Shown: one piece after another, positions 53,993 through 61,682 of the stretch
Position numbering within the stretch: the first letter of the stretch is position 1
Layout of the letters: the number at the start of each line of letters is the position of its first letter
From: Streptomyces sp. NBC_00557
Lineage (GTDB): Bacteria > Actinomycetota > Actinomycetes > Streptomycetales > Streptomycetaceae
DNA: 64,000 nucleotides
NCBI RefSeq assembly: GCF_036345995.1
Contig: NZ_CP107796.1
Span: forward strand, 1,116,001 to 1,180,000
Reading direction: 5' to 3'
The notes under the pieces: generated by a model
Seen by the model: only the letters and a program-made list of their open reading frames with translations
Database searches by the model: none
What the model was told of the DNA's origin: nothing
Program-made: the position numbers and the translations under genes

Positions 53993-54802
53993 ATGCGCCA
54001 CGTCCGCGAGCACACCCTCGACGGCACCCACGGCCCGCTCGCCGTGCACGAGTGGCCGCACCCCGCGCCGAGGTACCTGGCGCTGCTGGCGCACGGCTAC
54101 GGCGAGCACGCGGGCCGGTACGACGAGCTCGCCGCCGTCCTCACCGCGCACGGGGCGGCCGTGTACGCCCCCGACCACGTCGGCCACGGCCGGTCGGCCG
54201 GCGAGCGGGTGCTGATCGAGGACTTCGAGGACGTGGTCACCGACCTGCACCGCGTCGCGGAGCCGGCCCGGACCGCGCACCCCGGCGTACCGCTGGTGCT
54301 GATCGGCCACTCGATGGGCGGGCTGGTCGCGGCCCGCTACGCCCAGCGGTACGGCACCGGACTGAGCGCGCTGATCCTGTCCGGGCCGGTGATCGGCGAC
54401 TGGGAGCTGCCCGGGCGGCTGCTGGCCCTGCCGGAGATCCCGGACACCCCGATCAGCCCGGCGGCGCTCTCCCGGGACCCGGCCGTAGGCGCCGCCTACG
54501 CGGCCGATCCGCTGGTGTGGCACGGGCCCATGAAGCGGCCGACGGTGGAGGCGTTCGCGCGGACCCTTGAGACCGTCGCCCAGGGCGGCGACGTGGGCGA
54601 CCTGCCGCTGCTGTGGCTGCACGGGGACGACGACCGGCTGGTGCCGCTGCCCGGCAGCCGGATCGGCGTGGAGCGGCTCTCGGGCTCCCGCGCGACCGAG
54701 CGGATCTTCGCCGGGGCGCGGCACGAGGTCTTCCACGAGACGTGCAGGAAGGAGGTCTTCGCGGAGACGACCGGCTTCCTGGACCGGGTACTGCCGCGCT
54801 GA
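53993..54802 (+). CDS. Alpha/beta hydrolase, monoacylglycerol lipase-like
   Basis: A 269-aa serine hydrolase. LLAHGYGEHAGRYDELAAVL (about 26-45) is the oxyanion-region HG motif of monoglyceride lipases. The nucleophile Ser is in GHSMGG (about 106), Asp in LHGDDDRLVPLPGS, and His in GARHEVFHE. No signal peptide is present. The ATG follows GGAGGAG. It is divergent from the thiolase/CoA-ligase pair and probably supplies them with free fatty acids. Confidence 0.9.
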   Translation: MRHVREHTLDGTHGPLAVHEWPHPAPRYLALLAHGYGEHAGRYDELAAVLTAHGAAVYAPDHVGHGRSAGERVLIEDFEDVVTDLHRVAEPARTAHPGVPLVLIGHSMGGLVAARYAQRYGTGLSALILSGPVIGDWELPGRLLALPEIPDTPISPAALSRDPAVGAAYAADPLVWHGPMKRPTVEAFARTLETVAQGGDVGDLPLLWLHGDDDRLVPLPGSRIGVERLSGSRATERIFAGARHEVFHETCRKEVFAETTGFLDRVLPR

Positions 54803-54810
54803 TCAGGCAC

Positions 54811-54835
54811 GTTTGTGCACCGGCCCGGTGGATAC
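54811..54835 (+). promoter_or_regulatory. SigB-type stress promoter upstream of the Dps gene
   Basis: GTTT (54811-54814) and GGATAC (54830-54835) with a 15-base spacer match the GNNTN14-16GGGTAY pattern of Streptomyces SigB-family promoters with one deviation. It lies 52 bases before the TTG start of the Dps gene. Confidence 0.55.
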
Positions 54836-54887
54836 CCGCGCCCCGAGACCCGCAGGAGAGATGACGGACCACGAAAGGGGCGAGGTC

Positions 54888-55373
54888 TTGACCGTCGTGA
54901 GGAGCACCCTGCCCGAGAGCGCACTCGGGGTCACCGGCACCGCGCTGCAGGACACCCTGGTCGATCTGCTCGGGCTGTCGCTGATCGGCAAGCAGGCGCA
55001 CTGGAACATCGTGGGACCGCGGTTCCGTTCGATCCACCTCCAGCTGGACGAGGTGGTGGCGACGGCGCGGGCCCACGCGGACACCGTCGCCGAGCGCGCC
55101 GCCGCGCTGGGCGTCCCTCCGGACGGCCGGCCGGAGACCATCGCCGCGGCCTTCGCGCTGCCCGGCGCCAAGGACGGCTGGCTGCGCGACACGGAGGTCG
55201 TCGACCTGATGGTCTCGGCGCTGCGGGAGGCGATCGGGCGGCTGCGCGAGCGGATCGCCGCCACCGAGAAGGCCGACCCGGTCACCCAGGACCTGATGAT
55301 CTCCATCACCGCCGACCTGGAGAAGCAGCACTGGATGTTCCAGGCCGAGAACCAGCCGCGGGACGAGGGCTGA
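54888..55373 (+). CDS. dps: Dps family DNA-binding ferritin
   Basis: A 161-aa ferritin-like protein that stores iron and shields DNA under stress. GKQAHWNIVGPRFRSIHLQLDEV (about 33-55) supplies the His and Asp/Glu of the inter-subunit ferroxidase site; helices continue with AREAI-type segments to EKQHWMFQAE. The TTG at 54888 is preferred because GAAAGGGG ends 7 bases upstream and the product then begins TVVRSTLPESALGVTG, the usual Streptomyces N-terminus. ATG 54861 would leave AGGAG only 2 bases away. It is followed by a DUF3140 gene after 37 bases. Confidence 0.9.
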   Translation: MTVVRSTLPESALGVTGTALQDTLVDLLGLSLIGKQAHWNIVGPRFRSIHLQLDEVVATARAHADTVAERAAALGVPPDGRPETIAAAFALPGAKDGWLRDTEVVDLMVSALREAIGRLRERIAATEKADPVTQDLMISITADLEKQHWMFQAENQPRDEG

Positions 55374-55410
55374 CCAGCGGCGGCGGAACCGTACACGGAA
55401 GGGGAAACCC

Positions 55411-55743
55411 ATGGCCGACTCCCCCGAACTCGACACGCTGTGGGACGACTTCCACCGCGTGGTGAACATGACCTCGGCGGAACTCGCGGACTGGCTGAGG
55501 GTCCGGGACTCCGGCCAGGCGACCGAGCCGCTGCCCGAACAGGCCGGCCCGCCGCTCGGACGGCACGTCCTCGCCATCCTCCAGAAGCGCCGCACGGACC
55601 TCACCGACGACGACGTCCGCGTGATGCGGGAGGTCGTGGACACCGTCGATGACCTGGTGGACGTGGAGGACGAGCCGGAGGCCGAGGACACCCGCCGCCG
55701 GCACCAGCTGATGTCGATGGGCCACGACCCGCTGAAGCCCTAG
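55411..55743 (+). CDS. DUF3140 domain-containing protein
   Basis: A 110-aa acidic soluble protein: ELDTLWDDFHRVVNMTSAELADWLRV (5-30), RHVLAILQKRRTDLTDDDVRVMREVVDTVDDL (52-83), then a His/Arg-rich tail. This matches the DUF3140 pattern, a family of small proteins of unknown role. The ATG follows GGAAGGGG. It probably shares the stress-type transcript of the Dps gene and is 14 bases before the next gene. Confidence 0.85.
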   Translation: MADSPELDTLWDDFHRVVNMTSAELADWLRVRDSGQATEPLPEQAGPPLGRHVLAILQKRRTDLTDDDVRVMREVVDTVDDLVDVEDEPEAEDTRRRHQLMSMGHDPLKP

Positions 55744-55757
55744 CCGGGAGCGCCGGC

Positions 55758-56405
55758 ATGAACCGCGACGAACGCGTCCTGCGCGCGCTGCTGTCGGAGT
55801 ACGGGCAGACGTACGCCGAGGAAGCGGGCATCACGCTGAAGGACACCCCGCAGCCGCTGTACCGGCTGCTCGTGCTGGCCCTGCTGCTCAGCGCCCGGAT
55901 CCGCGCCTCGGTCGCGGTGGCCGCCGCGCGGGAACTGCACAAGGACCACCTGGACAGCCCGCGCCGGATGGCCGGCGCCGACTGGCAGCAGCGGGTGGAC
56001 GCCCTCGGCCGCGGCGGCTACCGGCGCTACGACGAGCGGACCGCCACCCAGCTGGGGGACGGCGCCGAGCTGTTGCTGGACCGCTGGGCCGGGGATCTGC
56101 GCCGGCTGCACGAGGAGGCGCACGGCGACACCGGGGAACTCAGGCGGCTGCTCCAGGAGGAGCCGGGCGTCGGACCGGCCGGCGCGGACATCTTCCTGCG
56201 CGAGGCGCAGCGCGTGTGGCCGGAGCTCGCGCCGTACCTGGACGGCAAGGCGCTGTCCGGGGCGCAGCGGCTCGGCCTGCCGAGGGACCCGGAGAAGCTG
56301 ACGAAGCTGGCCGGGGACACCGAACCGGCCGTCCTGGCCGCCGCGTTGGTGCGCGCCGCCCTCGACAAGGAGGTCGCCGAGGACTGCCTGCGCCGCGCGG
56401 CATGA
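55758..56405 (+). CDS. HhH-GPD-type endonuclease/glycosylase-like protein
   Basis: A 215-aa helical protein with a helix-hairpin-helix base-excision fold. LVLALLLSARIRASVAVAAAREL (about 38-60) is the first helix set. The hairpin is EEPGVGPAGADIFLREAQRVWPEL (about 135-158), with the family Gly-rich loop and a following Asp. The 4Fe-4S Cys cluster of endonuclease III is absent; only one Cys (near the C-terminus) exists. It might be a DNA glycosylase without the cluster or an inactive binder. It is in the same orientation as dps and DUF3140, 14 bases apart, so a stress operon is likely. Confidence 0.8.
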   Translation: MNRDERVLRALLSEYGQTYAEEAGITLKDTPQPLYRLLVLALLLSARIRASVAVAAARELHKDHLDSPRRMAGADWQQRVDALGRGGYRRYDERTATQLGDGAELLLDRWAGDLRRLHEEAHGDTGELRRLLQEEPGVGPAGADIFLREAQRVWPELAPYLDGKALSGAQRLGLPRDPEKLTKLAGDTEPAVLAAALVRAALDKEVAEDCLRRAA

Positions 56406-56452
56406 GCCTGTGACCGCCCGACGCCCGTGCCGGCCCGGACCCGGTCACAGGC
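56406..56452. terminator. Hairpin spanning converging stop codons
   Basis: GCCTGTGACCG (56406-56416) pairs perfectly with CGGTCACAGGC (56442-56452), loop 25 nt. The second arm includes the stop codon of the minus-strand HAD gene. Confidence 0.6.
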
Positions 56453-57299
56453 CGAGGACGCGGGAGATGGTGCGCAGCACGCCGTTGTCGTTGTTGGACG
56501 GGGCGAGGTGGCGGGCCCGGCGGACGACCTCCGGGTGGGCGTTGGCCATCGCGAAGGACCAGTCGGCGGCGTCGAGCATCTCCAGGTCGTTGAGGTAGTC
56601 CCCGAAGACCATGGTCTGCGCCGGCGTGATGCCGAGCGCCCGCTGCAGGCCGCGCAGCGCGGCACCCTTGCTGGCGGTGCGGTTCATGACGTCCACCCAG
56701 TGCTCGCCGGAGACCACGACCTGGTGGGTGCGGGCGAAGTCGGCGAGGGCCGGTGCGGTGGAGCGCTCGGCGGACCCGAAGTCGAACAGGGCGATCTTGA
56801 TCACGTCGTCCTCGACGGCGGTGACGTCCGGCACGATCCGGTGCTCGACGTAGTAGGTGCGCACCTCCGCGAGGAAGGCCTCGTCGGTCCGCTCGACGTA
56901 CGCCGCCCGCTTGCCGCACACCACCACGCCGACGTCCGCGCCGTCCGCGGCCAGCCGCCGTACCGTACGCACCAGCTCGGCGGCTACGGAGCCGTCCATC
57001 GGGGCGGAGCTCAGTTCCACGCCGTCGCGGACCACGTACGTGCCGTTCTCCGCGATGAACACCATGCCCTCGGCGGCCCGGTCGAACTGCCGGGCCAGCG
57101 TCGCGTACTGGCGGCCGCTCGCCGGGCTGAACAGCACGCCCCTGCGGCGCAGTTCGGCCAGCGTCGGCCACAGCTCGCCGGGGAGCCGCTTGGCGTCGTC
57201 GAGCAGGGTGCCGTCCATGTCGGTGACGATCAGCCGGATGTCGGCGGGGCCCGCGGGGAGGGGCTGGGTGCCGGCGAGGGGCGTGGGGAGGGCGGGCAT
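56445..57299 (-). CDS. HAD family hydrolase, Cof type
   Basis: A 284-aa HAD phosphatase of the Cof/IIB class. Motif I is VTDMDGTLLDDAKR (about 26-39), motif II SPASGRQYATL, motif III MNRTASKGAALRGLQRALGI and motif IV VFGDYLNDLEML. The C2b cap lies between motifs II and III. Members act on sugar phosphates, nucleotides or flavins; the substrate is not readable. The gene stands alone, divergent from a methyltransferase gene across 215 bases. Confidence 0.92.
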   Translation of the reverse strand: MPALPTPLAGTQPLPAGPADIRLIVTDMDGTLLDDAKRLPGELWPTLAELRRRGVLFSPASGRQYATLARQFDRAAEGMVFIAENGTYVVRDGVELSSAPMDGSVAAELVRTVRRLAADGADVGVVVCGKRAAYVERTDEAFLAEVRTYYVEHRIVPDVTAVEDDVIKIALFDFGSAERSTAPALADFARTHQVVVSGEHWVDVMNRTASKGAALRGLQRALGITPAQTMVFGDYLNDLEMLDAADWSFAMANAHPEVVRRARHLAPSNNDNGVLRTISRVLGL

Positions 57300-57514
57300 G
57301 TCCTGCTTTCCGGTCGGGGACGGCGTACCGGTCCAGTGTTCCCCATGGCGGGGACGCCGTTCCCGCCGCACCGGTCCGCCGCTCCTCCTGCCCCGGAACC
57401 TCCCGGAACGTCCCCAAGGGGTCCTGAACCGCCCGCGCTGCGCTGTTCCCGGGACAGCGCGATCAACGGACGGCACAATGACGGCGAGAACCGCAAGCGG
57501 AGAAGGGCGGCGAC

Positions 57515-58327
57515 GTGACCGAGGGGCACTCCCCGACGGCCGGACCGGCACAGCTGAACACCTCTGTGGCGCACAACGCCCGGGTGTGGAACTACTGGAT
57601 CGGCGGCAAGGACAACTACGAGGTCGACCAGCGGGTCGGTGAGCACGTCGCCGGGATGTTCCCGGTGATCCGGACGGTGGCCCGCGCGGACCGCGAGTTC
57701 CTGTCCCGGGCGGTGCGGTTCCTGGCCGGCGAGCGGGGAATACGTCAGTTCCTGGACGTCGGCACGGGTCTGCCGACCGTCGAGAACACCCACGAGATCG
57801 CGCAGCGCATCGCCCCCGAGTCGCGGATCGTGTACGTCGACAACGACCCGATCGTGCTGGTGCACGCCCGTTCCCTGCTCACCAGCTCACCCGAGGGCGT
57901 CACCGACTACATCGACGCCGATGTGCACGACCCGGACGGCATTCTGCGGCGCGCCGCCGAGACCCTGGACCTGACCCGGCCGGTCGCGCTGATGATGCTC
58001 GGCATCCTGAACTTCGTCCTGGACACCGACGAGGCCCGGGACATCGTGCGGCGGCTCCTGGCGCCCCTGGCGCCGGGCAGCCACCTGGTGCTCACCCACC
58101 CGACCCACGACCCGGAGGTGGGCGGCGAGGGCAACCGGGCCGCGATGGAGTTCTGGAACGCCAACGCGACCCCGCCGATCACCGCCCGCAGCCGCGCCGA
58201 GATCGCCGGGTTCCTCGACGGCCTGGAGCTGGTCGAGCCGGGCCTGGTGCCCTGCTCCCAGTGGCGCGCCGGGACGGAGTCCGCCGCCGCGGTGCCGCAG
58301 TACGGCGCCGTGGCCGTGAAACCCTGA
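57515..58327 (+). CDS. SAM-dependent methyltransferase, SAV2177 family
   Basis: A 270-aa protein of the large Streptomyces SAV2177/DUF574 family. The hallmark NTSVAHNARVWNYWIGGKDN is at residues 15-34. FLDVGTGLPTVENTHEIAQR (about 80-99) is the SAM motif I, IVYVDNDPIVLVHAR follows, and LMMLGILNFVLD is motif IV. The biological substrate of the family is not known to me. GTG 57515 follows GGGCGGCG and AGAAGGG. No operon partner is evident. Confidence 0.9.
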   Translation: MTEGHSPTAGPAQLNTSVAHNARVWNYWIGGKDNYEVDQRVGEHVAGMFPVIRTVARADREFLSRAVRFLAGERGIRQFLDVGTGLPTVENTHEIAQRIAPESRIVYVDNDPIVLVHARSLLTSSPEGVTDYIDADVHDPDGILRRAAETLDLTRPVALMMLGILNFVLDTDEARDIVRRLLAPLAPGSHLVLTHPTHDPEVGGEGNRAAMEFWNANATPPITARSRAEIAGFLDGLELVEPGLVPCSQWRAGTESAAAVPQYGAVAVKP

Positions 58328-58375
58328 CGCCGGCGCCGGGCGGACCCCGAGGACGGCGTGAGCAGAGGAGGACGC

Positions 58376-59779
58376 ATGACCACCCTTGCCGATCCCGTGC
58401 CCGGCGGGCGACCGGAGGATCTGCGCCGGGTCGCCGGCCTCACCGCCGACCTCGCCGCGCGGGGCGTGCGCGGGATCGTGCTGGCCTATGTGGACACCGC
58501 GGGCGTCTGCCGGGTGAAGACGGTCCCTACGGCCCGGCTGGAGGCGGCCGTGTCCTGGGGTGTCGGCATGTCCCCGGTGTTCGACACCTTCCTCGGCGAC
58601 GACTCGATCGTCACCACCGACGTCCTCGGCTCCCCGGACGGCGACCTCAGGCTCTACCCCGACCTGGACCAGCTGGTGGCGCTGGCCGGGCAGCCCGGCT
58701 GGGCGTGGGCGCCGGTGGACCGGATCACCCAGGAGGGCGAGAGCCACCCCGGCTGCGCCCGGACGTTTCTGCGCCGGACGGTCGCCGGCGCGGCCGAGCG
58801 GCACGGTCTCGCCTTCAGGGCGGCGATCGAGGTCGAGTGGGCGGTGGGGCTGGACTCGGCGCCGCCCGGCCGGTTCGTGCCCGCGGTCACCGGTCCGGCG
58901 TACGGCGCGATCCGGCAGGTGGAGCTGAGCGACTACACCGCCGACCTGCTGGCCGCGTTCGACGCCCAGGGCGTCCCCGTCGACCAGCTCCATCCCGAGT
59001 ACGCGGCCGGGCAGTTCGAGGTCTCCACGGGCGCGCTGGACCCGGTGGCGGCGGCCGACCGCAGCGTGCTGGCACGGCAGACGATCCGGGCGGTCGCACA
59101 GCGGCACGGGCTGCGGGTGTCGTTCTCGCCCGCGGTGTCCGCCGAGGGCGTCGGCAACGGCGGACACCTCCACCTGTCCTGCTGGCGCGACGGTGCGAAC
59201 CTGCACGCGGGCGGGGAGCGCCGCCACGGCATGACCGCCGAGGCGGAGTCCTTCGCGGCCGGGATCCTGGCCCGCCTCCCGGCGCTGACCGCGGTCACCG
59301 CGCCGAGCCCGGCCAGCTATCTCAGGCTGCGGCCCTCCCGGTGGGCGGGGGTGTTCACCGCGTGGGGCCGGGAGACCCGCGAGGCCGCGCTGCGGGTGAT
59401 CACCGGCTCGGCGGGCCGCCGGGAGCAGGAGGCGAACCTCGAGGTGAAGCCGGTCGACCTGGCCGCCAACCCCTATCTCGCCCTCGGCTGCGTCATCGCC
59501 GCCGGACTCGACGGGATCGGCGCGGCTCTGCCCCTGCCGGAGGAGATCACCGGCGACCCCGCCCGGTACGGCCCGGACGAGGCGGCGGCCCTCGGGGTGC
59601 GGCGGCTGCCGCAGTCGCTGACCGAGGCCGCCCGGGAGTTCCGCGCGGACCCGGTGCTGCGGGCGGCGCTGGGCCCGGTCCTCGCGGACGCGGTGACCGC
59701 CGTACGGCAGGGCGAGGCGGCGGCCGTCGAGGGCTGGGACGACGAGCGGGTGGCGGCGGCCTACCGCTGGGTGTACTGA
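58376..59779 (+). CDS. Glutamine synthetase family protein (gamma-glutamyl ligase-like)
   Basis: A 467-aa GS-fold protein. The N-terminal beta-grasp domain reads VRGIVLAYVDTAGVCRVKTVP (32-52). Catalytic-domain metal ligands appear in AAIEVEWAVG, QLHPEYAAGQFEVSTG and NGGHLHLSCW, and the ATP/glutamate Arg region in SYLRLRPSRWAGVFTAWGRE. Classic GlnA signatures are altered, so it more likely ligates glutamate to an amine. Its gene is followed 2 bases later by an amidohydrolase. That order resembles the split halves of fungal FluG, an amidohydrolase-GS fusion. The ATG follows AGAGGAGG. Confidence 0.88.
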   Translation: MTTLADPVPGGRPEDLRRVAGLTADLAARGVRGIVLAYVDTAGVCRVKTVPTARLEAAVSWGVGMSPVFDTFLGDDSIVTTDVLGSPDGDLRLYPDLDQLVALAGQPGWAWAPVDRITQEGESHPGCARTFLRRTVAGAAERHGLAFRAAIEVEWAVGLDSAPPGRFVPAVTGPAYGAIRQVELSDYTADLLAAFDAQGVPVDQLHPEYAAGQFEVSTGALDPVAAADRSVLARQTIRAVAQRHGLRVSFSPAVSAEGVGNGGHLHLSCWRDGANLHAGGERRHGMTAEAESFAAGILARLPALTAVTAPSPASYLRLRPSRWAGVFTAWGRETREAALRVITGSAGRREQEANLEVKPVDLAANPYLALGCVIAAGLDGIGAALPLPEEITGDPARYGPDEAAALGVRRLPQSLTEAAREFRADPVLRAALGPVLADAVTAVRQGEAAAVEGWDDERVAAAYRWVY

Positions 59780-59781
59780 CC

Positions 59782-60957
59782 GTGTCCGCCCCGGGACCGG
59801 TCCACGAGGCCCTCGCCGAGCTGGAGCTGGTGGACCACCACTGCCACGGCGCGGTGACGGCCGACCTCGCGCCGCGGGAGTTCGCCGCGCTGCTCACCGA
59901 GGGCGATGCCTGGCCCGGCGTCTCCCCCTTCGACACCCCCGCCGGCGTGGCCGTACGCCGGCACTGCGCGCCGCTGCTGGACCTGCCCCGGCACGCTCCC
60001 CCGGCCGACTACGCGGCCCGCCGCGCGGCCCTGGGCTGGCGGGAGGTCAACCGGCGCTTCCTGCGGGCCGCGCACGCCGGGGCGTTCCTCGTGGACACCG
60101 GCTACGCCCCGCACCCGCTCACCTCCCCCGCCGAGCTGGCCCAGGCCGCCGGCGCCGCCGCGTACGAGGTCGTACGGCTGGAGCAGGTGGCGGAGTCGGT
60201 GGCCGCGCGGGGCGTGGAGCCGGGCGAGTACGCCGCCCGCTTCCGCGCGGCCGCCGAGGAGGCCGTGCGCCGGCCGGGCGTGGTGGCGGTGAAGTCGGTG
60301 GCCGCCTACCGCACCGGCTTCGCGCTGGATCCGGCGCGCCCGGCGGACGCGGAGGTGACCGAGGCCGCCCGGCGCTGGCTCGCGCAGGGCGGCCGGCTCG
60401 CCGACCCGGTCCTCGTACGGCACCTGCTGTGGACCGCCGCCGGCCTCGGCCTGCCCCTTCAGCTGCACACCGGTTTCGGGGACGCCGACCTGCGGCTGCA
60501 CCACGCCGACCCGGCCCTGCTGACCGACTGGCTGCGCCTGGTCGCCGGCGCCGTCCCGGTGCTGTTGCTGCACTGCTGGCCGTACCACCGCCAAGCCGCC
60601 TATCTGGCCGCGGTGTTCGAGCACGTGTACCTGGACGTCGGTCTCGCCCTGCACCACACGGGCCCGGCCCGGTGCCGCGCGGTGCTCGAGGAGGCGCTGG
60701 AGATCACCCCGTTCCGGAAGCTGCTGTACAGCTCCGACGCGTACGGGGTGGCCGAGTTCCACCACCTGGGCGCCCTGTGCTTCCGGCAGGGGCTCGCCGG
60801 TCTGCTCCAGGCCCGTGTCGACGCCGACGAGCTGAGCCTGCCCGACGCCCTGCGGATCGCGGCCTGGACCGGCCGCGACAACGCGCTGCGTCTGTACGGA
60901 CCGCCCGTATCCGATCCGTCCCGCGATCCCAGCGGGCGCCCCACCCGGAAAGTATGA
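59782..60957 (+). CDS. Amidohydrolase family protein (FluG amidohydrolase-like)
   Basis: A 391-aa metal-dependent hydrolase with TIM-barrel motifs: VDHHCHG (HxH, about 17-23), VAVKSVAAYR with the bridging Lys, LQLHTGFGDAD, LLHCWPYHRQAAYLA (metal His) and the final Asp in LLYSSDAYG. It resembles amidohydrolase-2 enzymes and the N-terminal half of FluG/nodulin-6-like proteins. GTG 59782 lies 2 bases after the GS-like stop, so translation is coupled. The two gene products likely act on one substrate, for example removing or adding a gamma-glutamyl amide. Confidence 0.87.
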   Translation: MSAPGPVHEALAELELVDHHCHGAVTADLAPREFAALLTEGDAWPGVSPFDTPAGVAVRRHCAPLLDLPRHAPPADYAARRAALGWREVNRRFLRAAHAGAFLVDTGYAPHPLTSPAELAQAAGAAAYEVVRLEQVAESVAARGVEPGEYAARFRAAAEEAVRRPGVVAVKSVAAYRTGFALDPARPADAEVTEAARRWLAQGGRLADPVLVRHLLWTAAGLGLPLQLHTGFGDADLRLHHADPALLTDWLRLVAGAVPVLLLHCWPYHRQAAYLAAVFEHVYLDVGLALHHTGPARCRAVLEEALEITPFRKLLYSSDAYGVAEFHHLGALCFRQGLAGLLQARVDADELSLPDALRIAAWTGRDNALRLYGPPVSDPSRDPSGRPTRKV

Positions 60958-60958
60958 T
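60953..60958 (+). promoter_or_regulatory. -10 box of the leaderless Nudix-like gene
   Basis: TATGAT is a near-consensus -10, ending 6 bases before the ATG at 60965. The box overlaps the TGA stop of the amidohydrolase gene. Confidence 0.55.
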
Positions 60959-60964
60959 CAAGCA

Positions 60965-61501
60965 ATGTCTGACATGACCGAGACGACGCCCGGCTGGCTG
61001 ACCACCGACGAGCTGGAGATGGCCAGGGCCCGGATGCCGATCCTGTACGTCGAGGCCGTGCCCGTGCGCGTGGACGACAGCGGCGAAGTCACCAGCATCG
61101 GGCTGCTGCTGCGGATCGGCCCGGACGGGACGGTCAGCCGGACCCTGGTCTCCGGCCGCGTGCTGCACCACGAGCGGGTCCGCGACGCCCTGCTGCGCCA
61201 CCTGGAGAAGGACCTCGGCCCGGTCGCGCTGCCCCGCATCCCCACCTCGCTGCAGCCCTTCACCGTCGCGGAGTACTTCCCCACGGCCGGCATCACGCCG
61301 TATCACGACCCGCGCCAGCACGCGGTGTCCCTCGCCTACATCGTCCCGGTCACCGGCGACTGCCGCCCCCGGCAGGACGCGCTGGACCTCGTCTGGTTCA
61401 GCCCACAGGAGGCGGCCTCCCCGGCCGTGCAGAGCGAGATGCCGGGCGGGCACGGGGTGCTGCTGAAGCAGGCGCTGGCGCACGTGGGTCTGGCGTACTG
61501 A
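60965..61501 (+). CDS. Nudix hydrolase-like protein with a degenerate Nudix box (DUF4916 type)
   Basis: A 178-aa protein with a Nudix-like fold: PILYVEAVPVRVDDSGEVTSIGLLLRI (beta strands, 24-50), then the box region GRVLHHERVRDALLRHLEKDLG (about 61-82). It fits GX5EX7R, but REUXEEXGU reads RHLEKDLGP, so the catalytic Glu pair is Lys-Asp. PTSLQPFTVAEYFPTAG and ALDLVWFSPQEA complete the fold. It resembles the DUF4916/Nudix-like actinobacterial proteins, and hydrolysis of nucleoside diphosphates is doubtful. It ends at a good hairpin. Confidence 0.83.
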   Translation: MSDMTETTPGWLTTDELEMARARMPILYVEAVPVRVDDSGEVTSIGLLLRIGPDGTVSRTLVSGRVLHHERVRDALLRHLEKDLGPVALPRIPTSLQPFTVAEYFPTAGITPYHDPRQHAVSLAYIVPVTGDCRPRQDALDLVWFSPQEAASPAVQSEMPGGHGVLLKQALAHVGLAY

Positions 61502-61507
61502 CGCGGG

Positions 61508-61548
61508 CGGCGGCCGACCCGCCTGTCTATCAGGCCGTCCGGCCGCCG
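61508..61548 (+). terminator. Terminator after the Nudix-like gene
   Basis: CGGCGGCCG (61508-61516) pairs with CGGCCGCCG (61540-61548), with an inner GCCTG/CAGGC stem (61521-61525 with 61531-61535). It follows the stop by 6 bases. Confidence 0.75.
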
Positions 61549-61568
61549 ACCAGGGGTTTCGCCGGGGC

Positions 61569-61590
61569 GTTCAGGTTGCGTTCAGGTTCG
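61569..61590 (+). promoter_or_regulatory. PHO-box-like direct repeat
   Basis: GTTCAGGTTGC (61569-61579) and GTTCAGGTTCG (61580-61590) are adjacent 11-mers sharing 9 of 11 bases. Streptomyces PhoP boxes consist of 11-base direct repeats beginning GTTCACC, so these match at five of seven core positions. They lie about 95 bases before the membrane protein gene. Confidence 0.4.
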
Positions 61591-61682
61591 TGGCCGATCA
61601 TGGCAACAGCAGCACCAGAAGCCCCAAAGCTCTGGCAAAGGGGTCTGGGGCAACGGCAGTTGGCCGTGCGAGGGTGCGGGCC

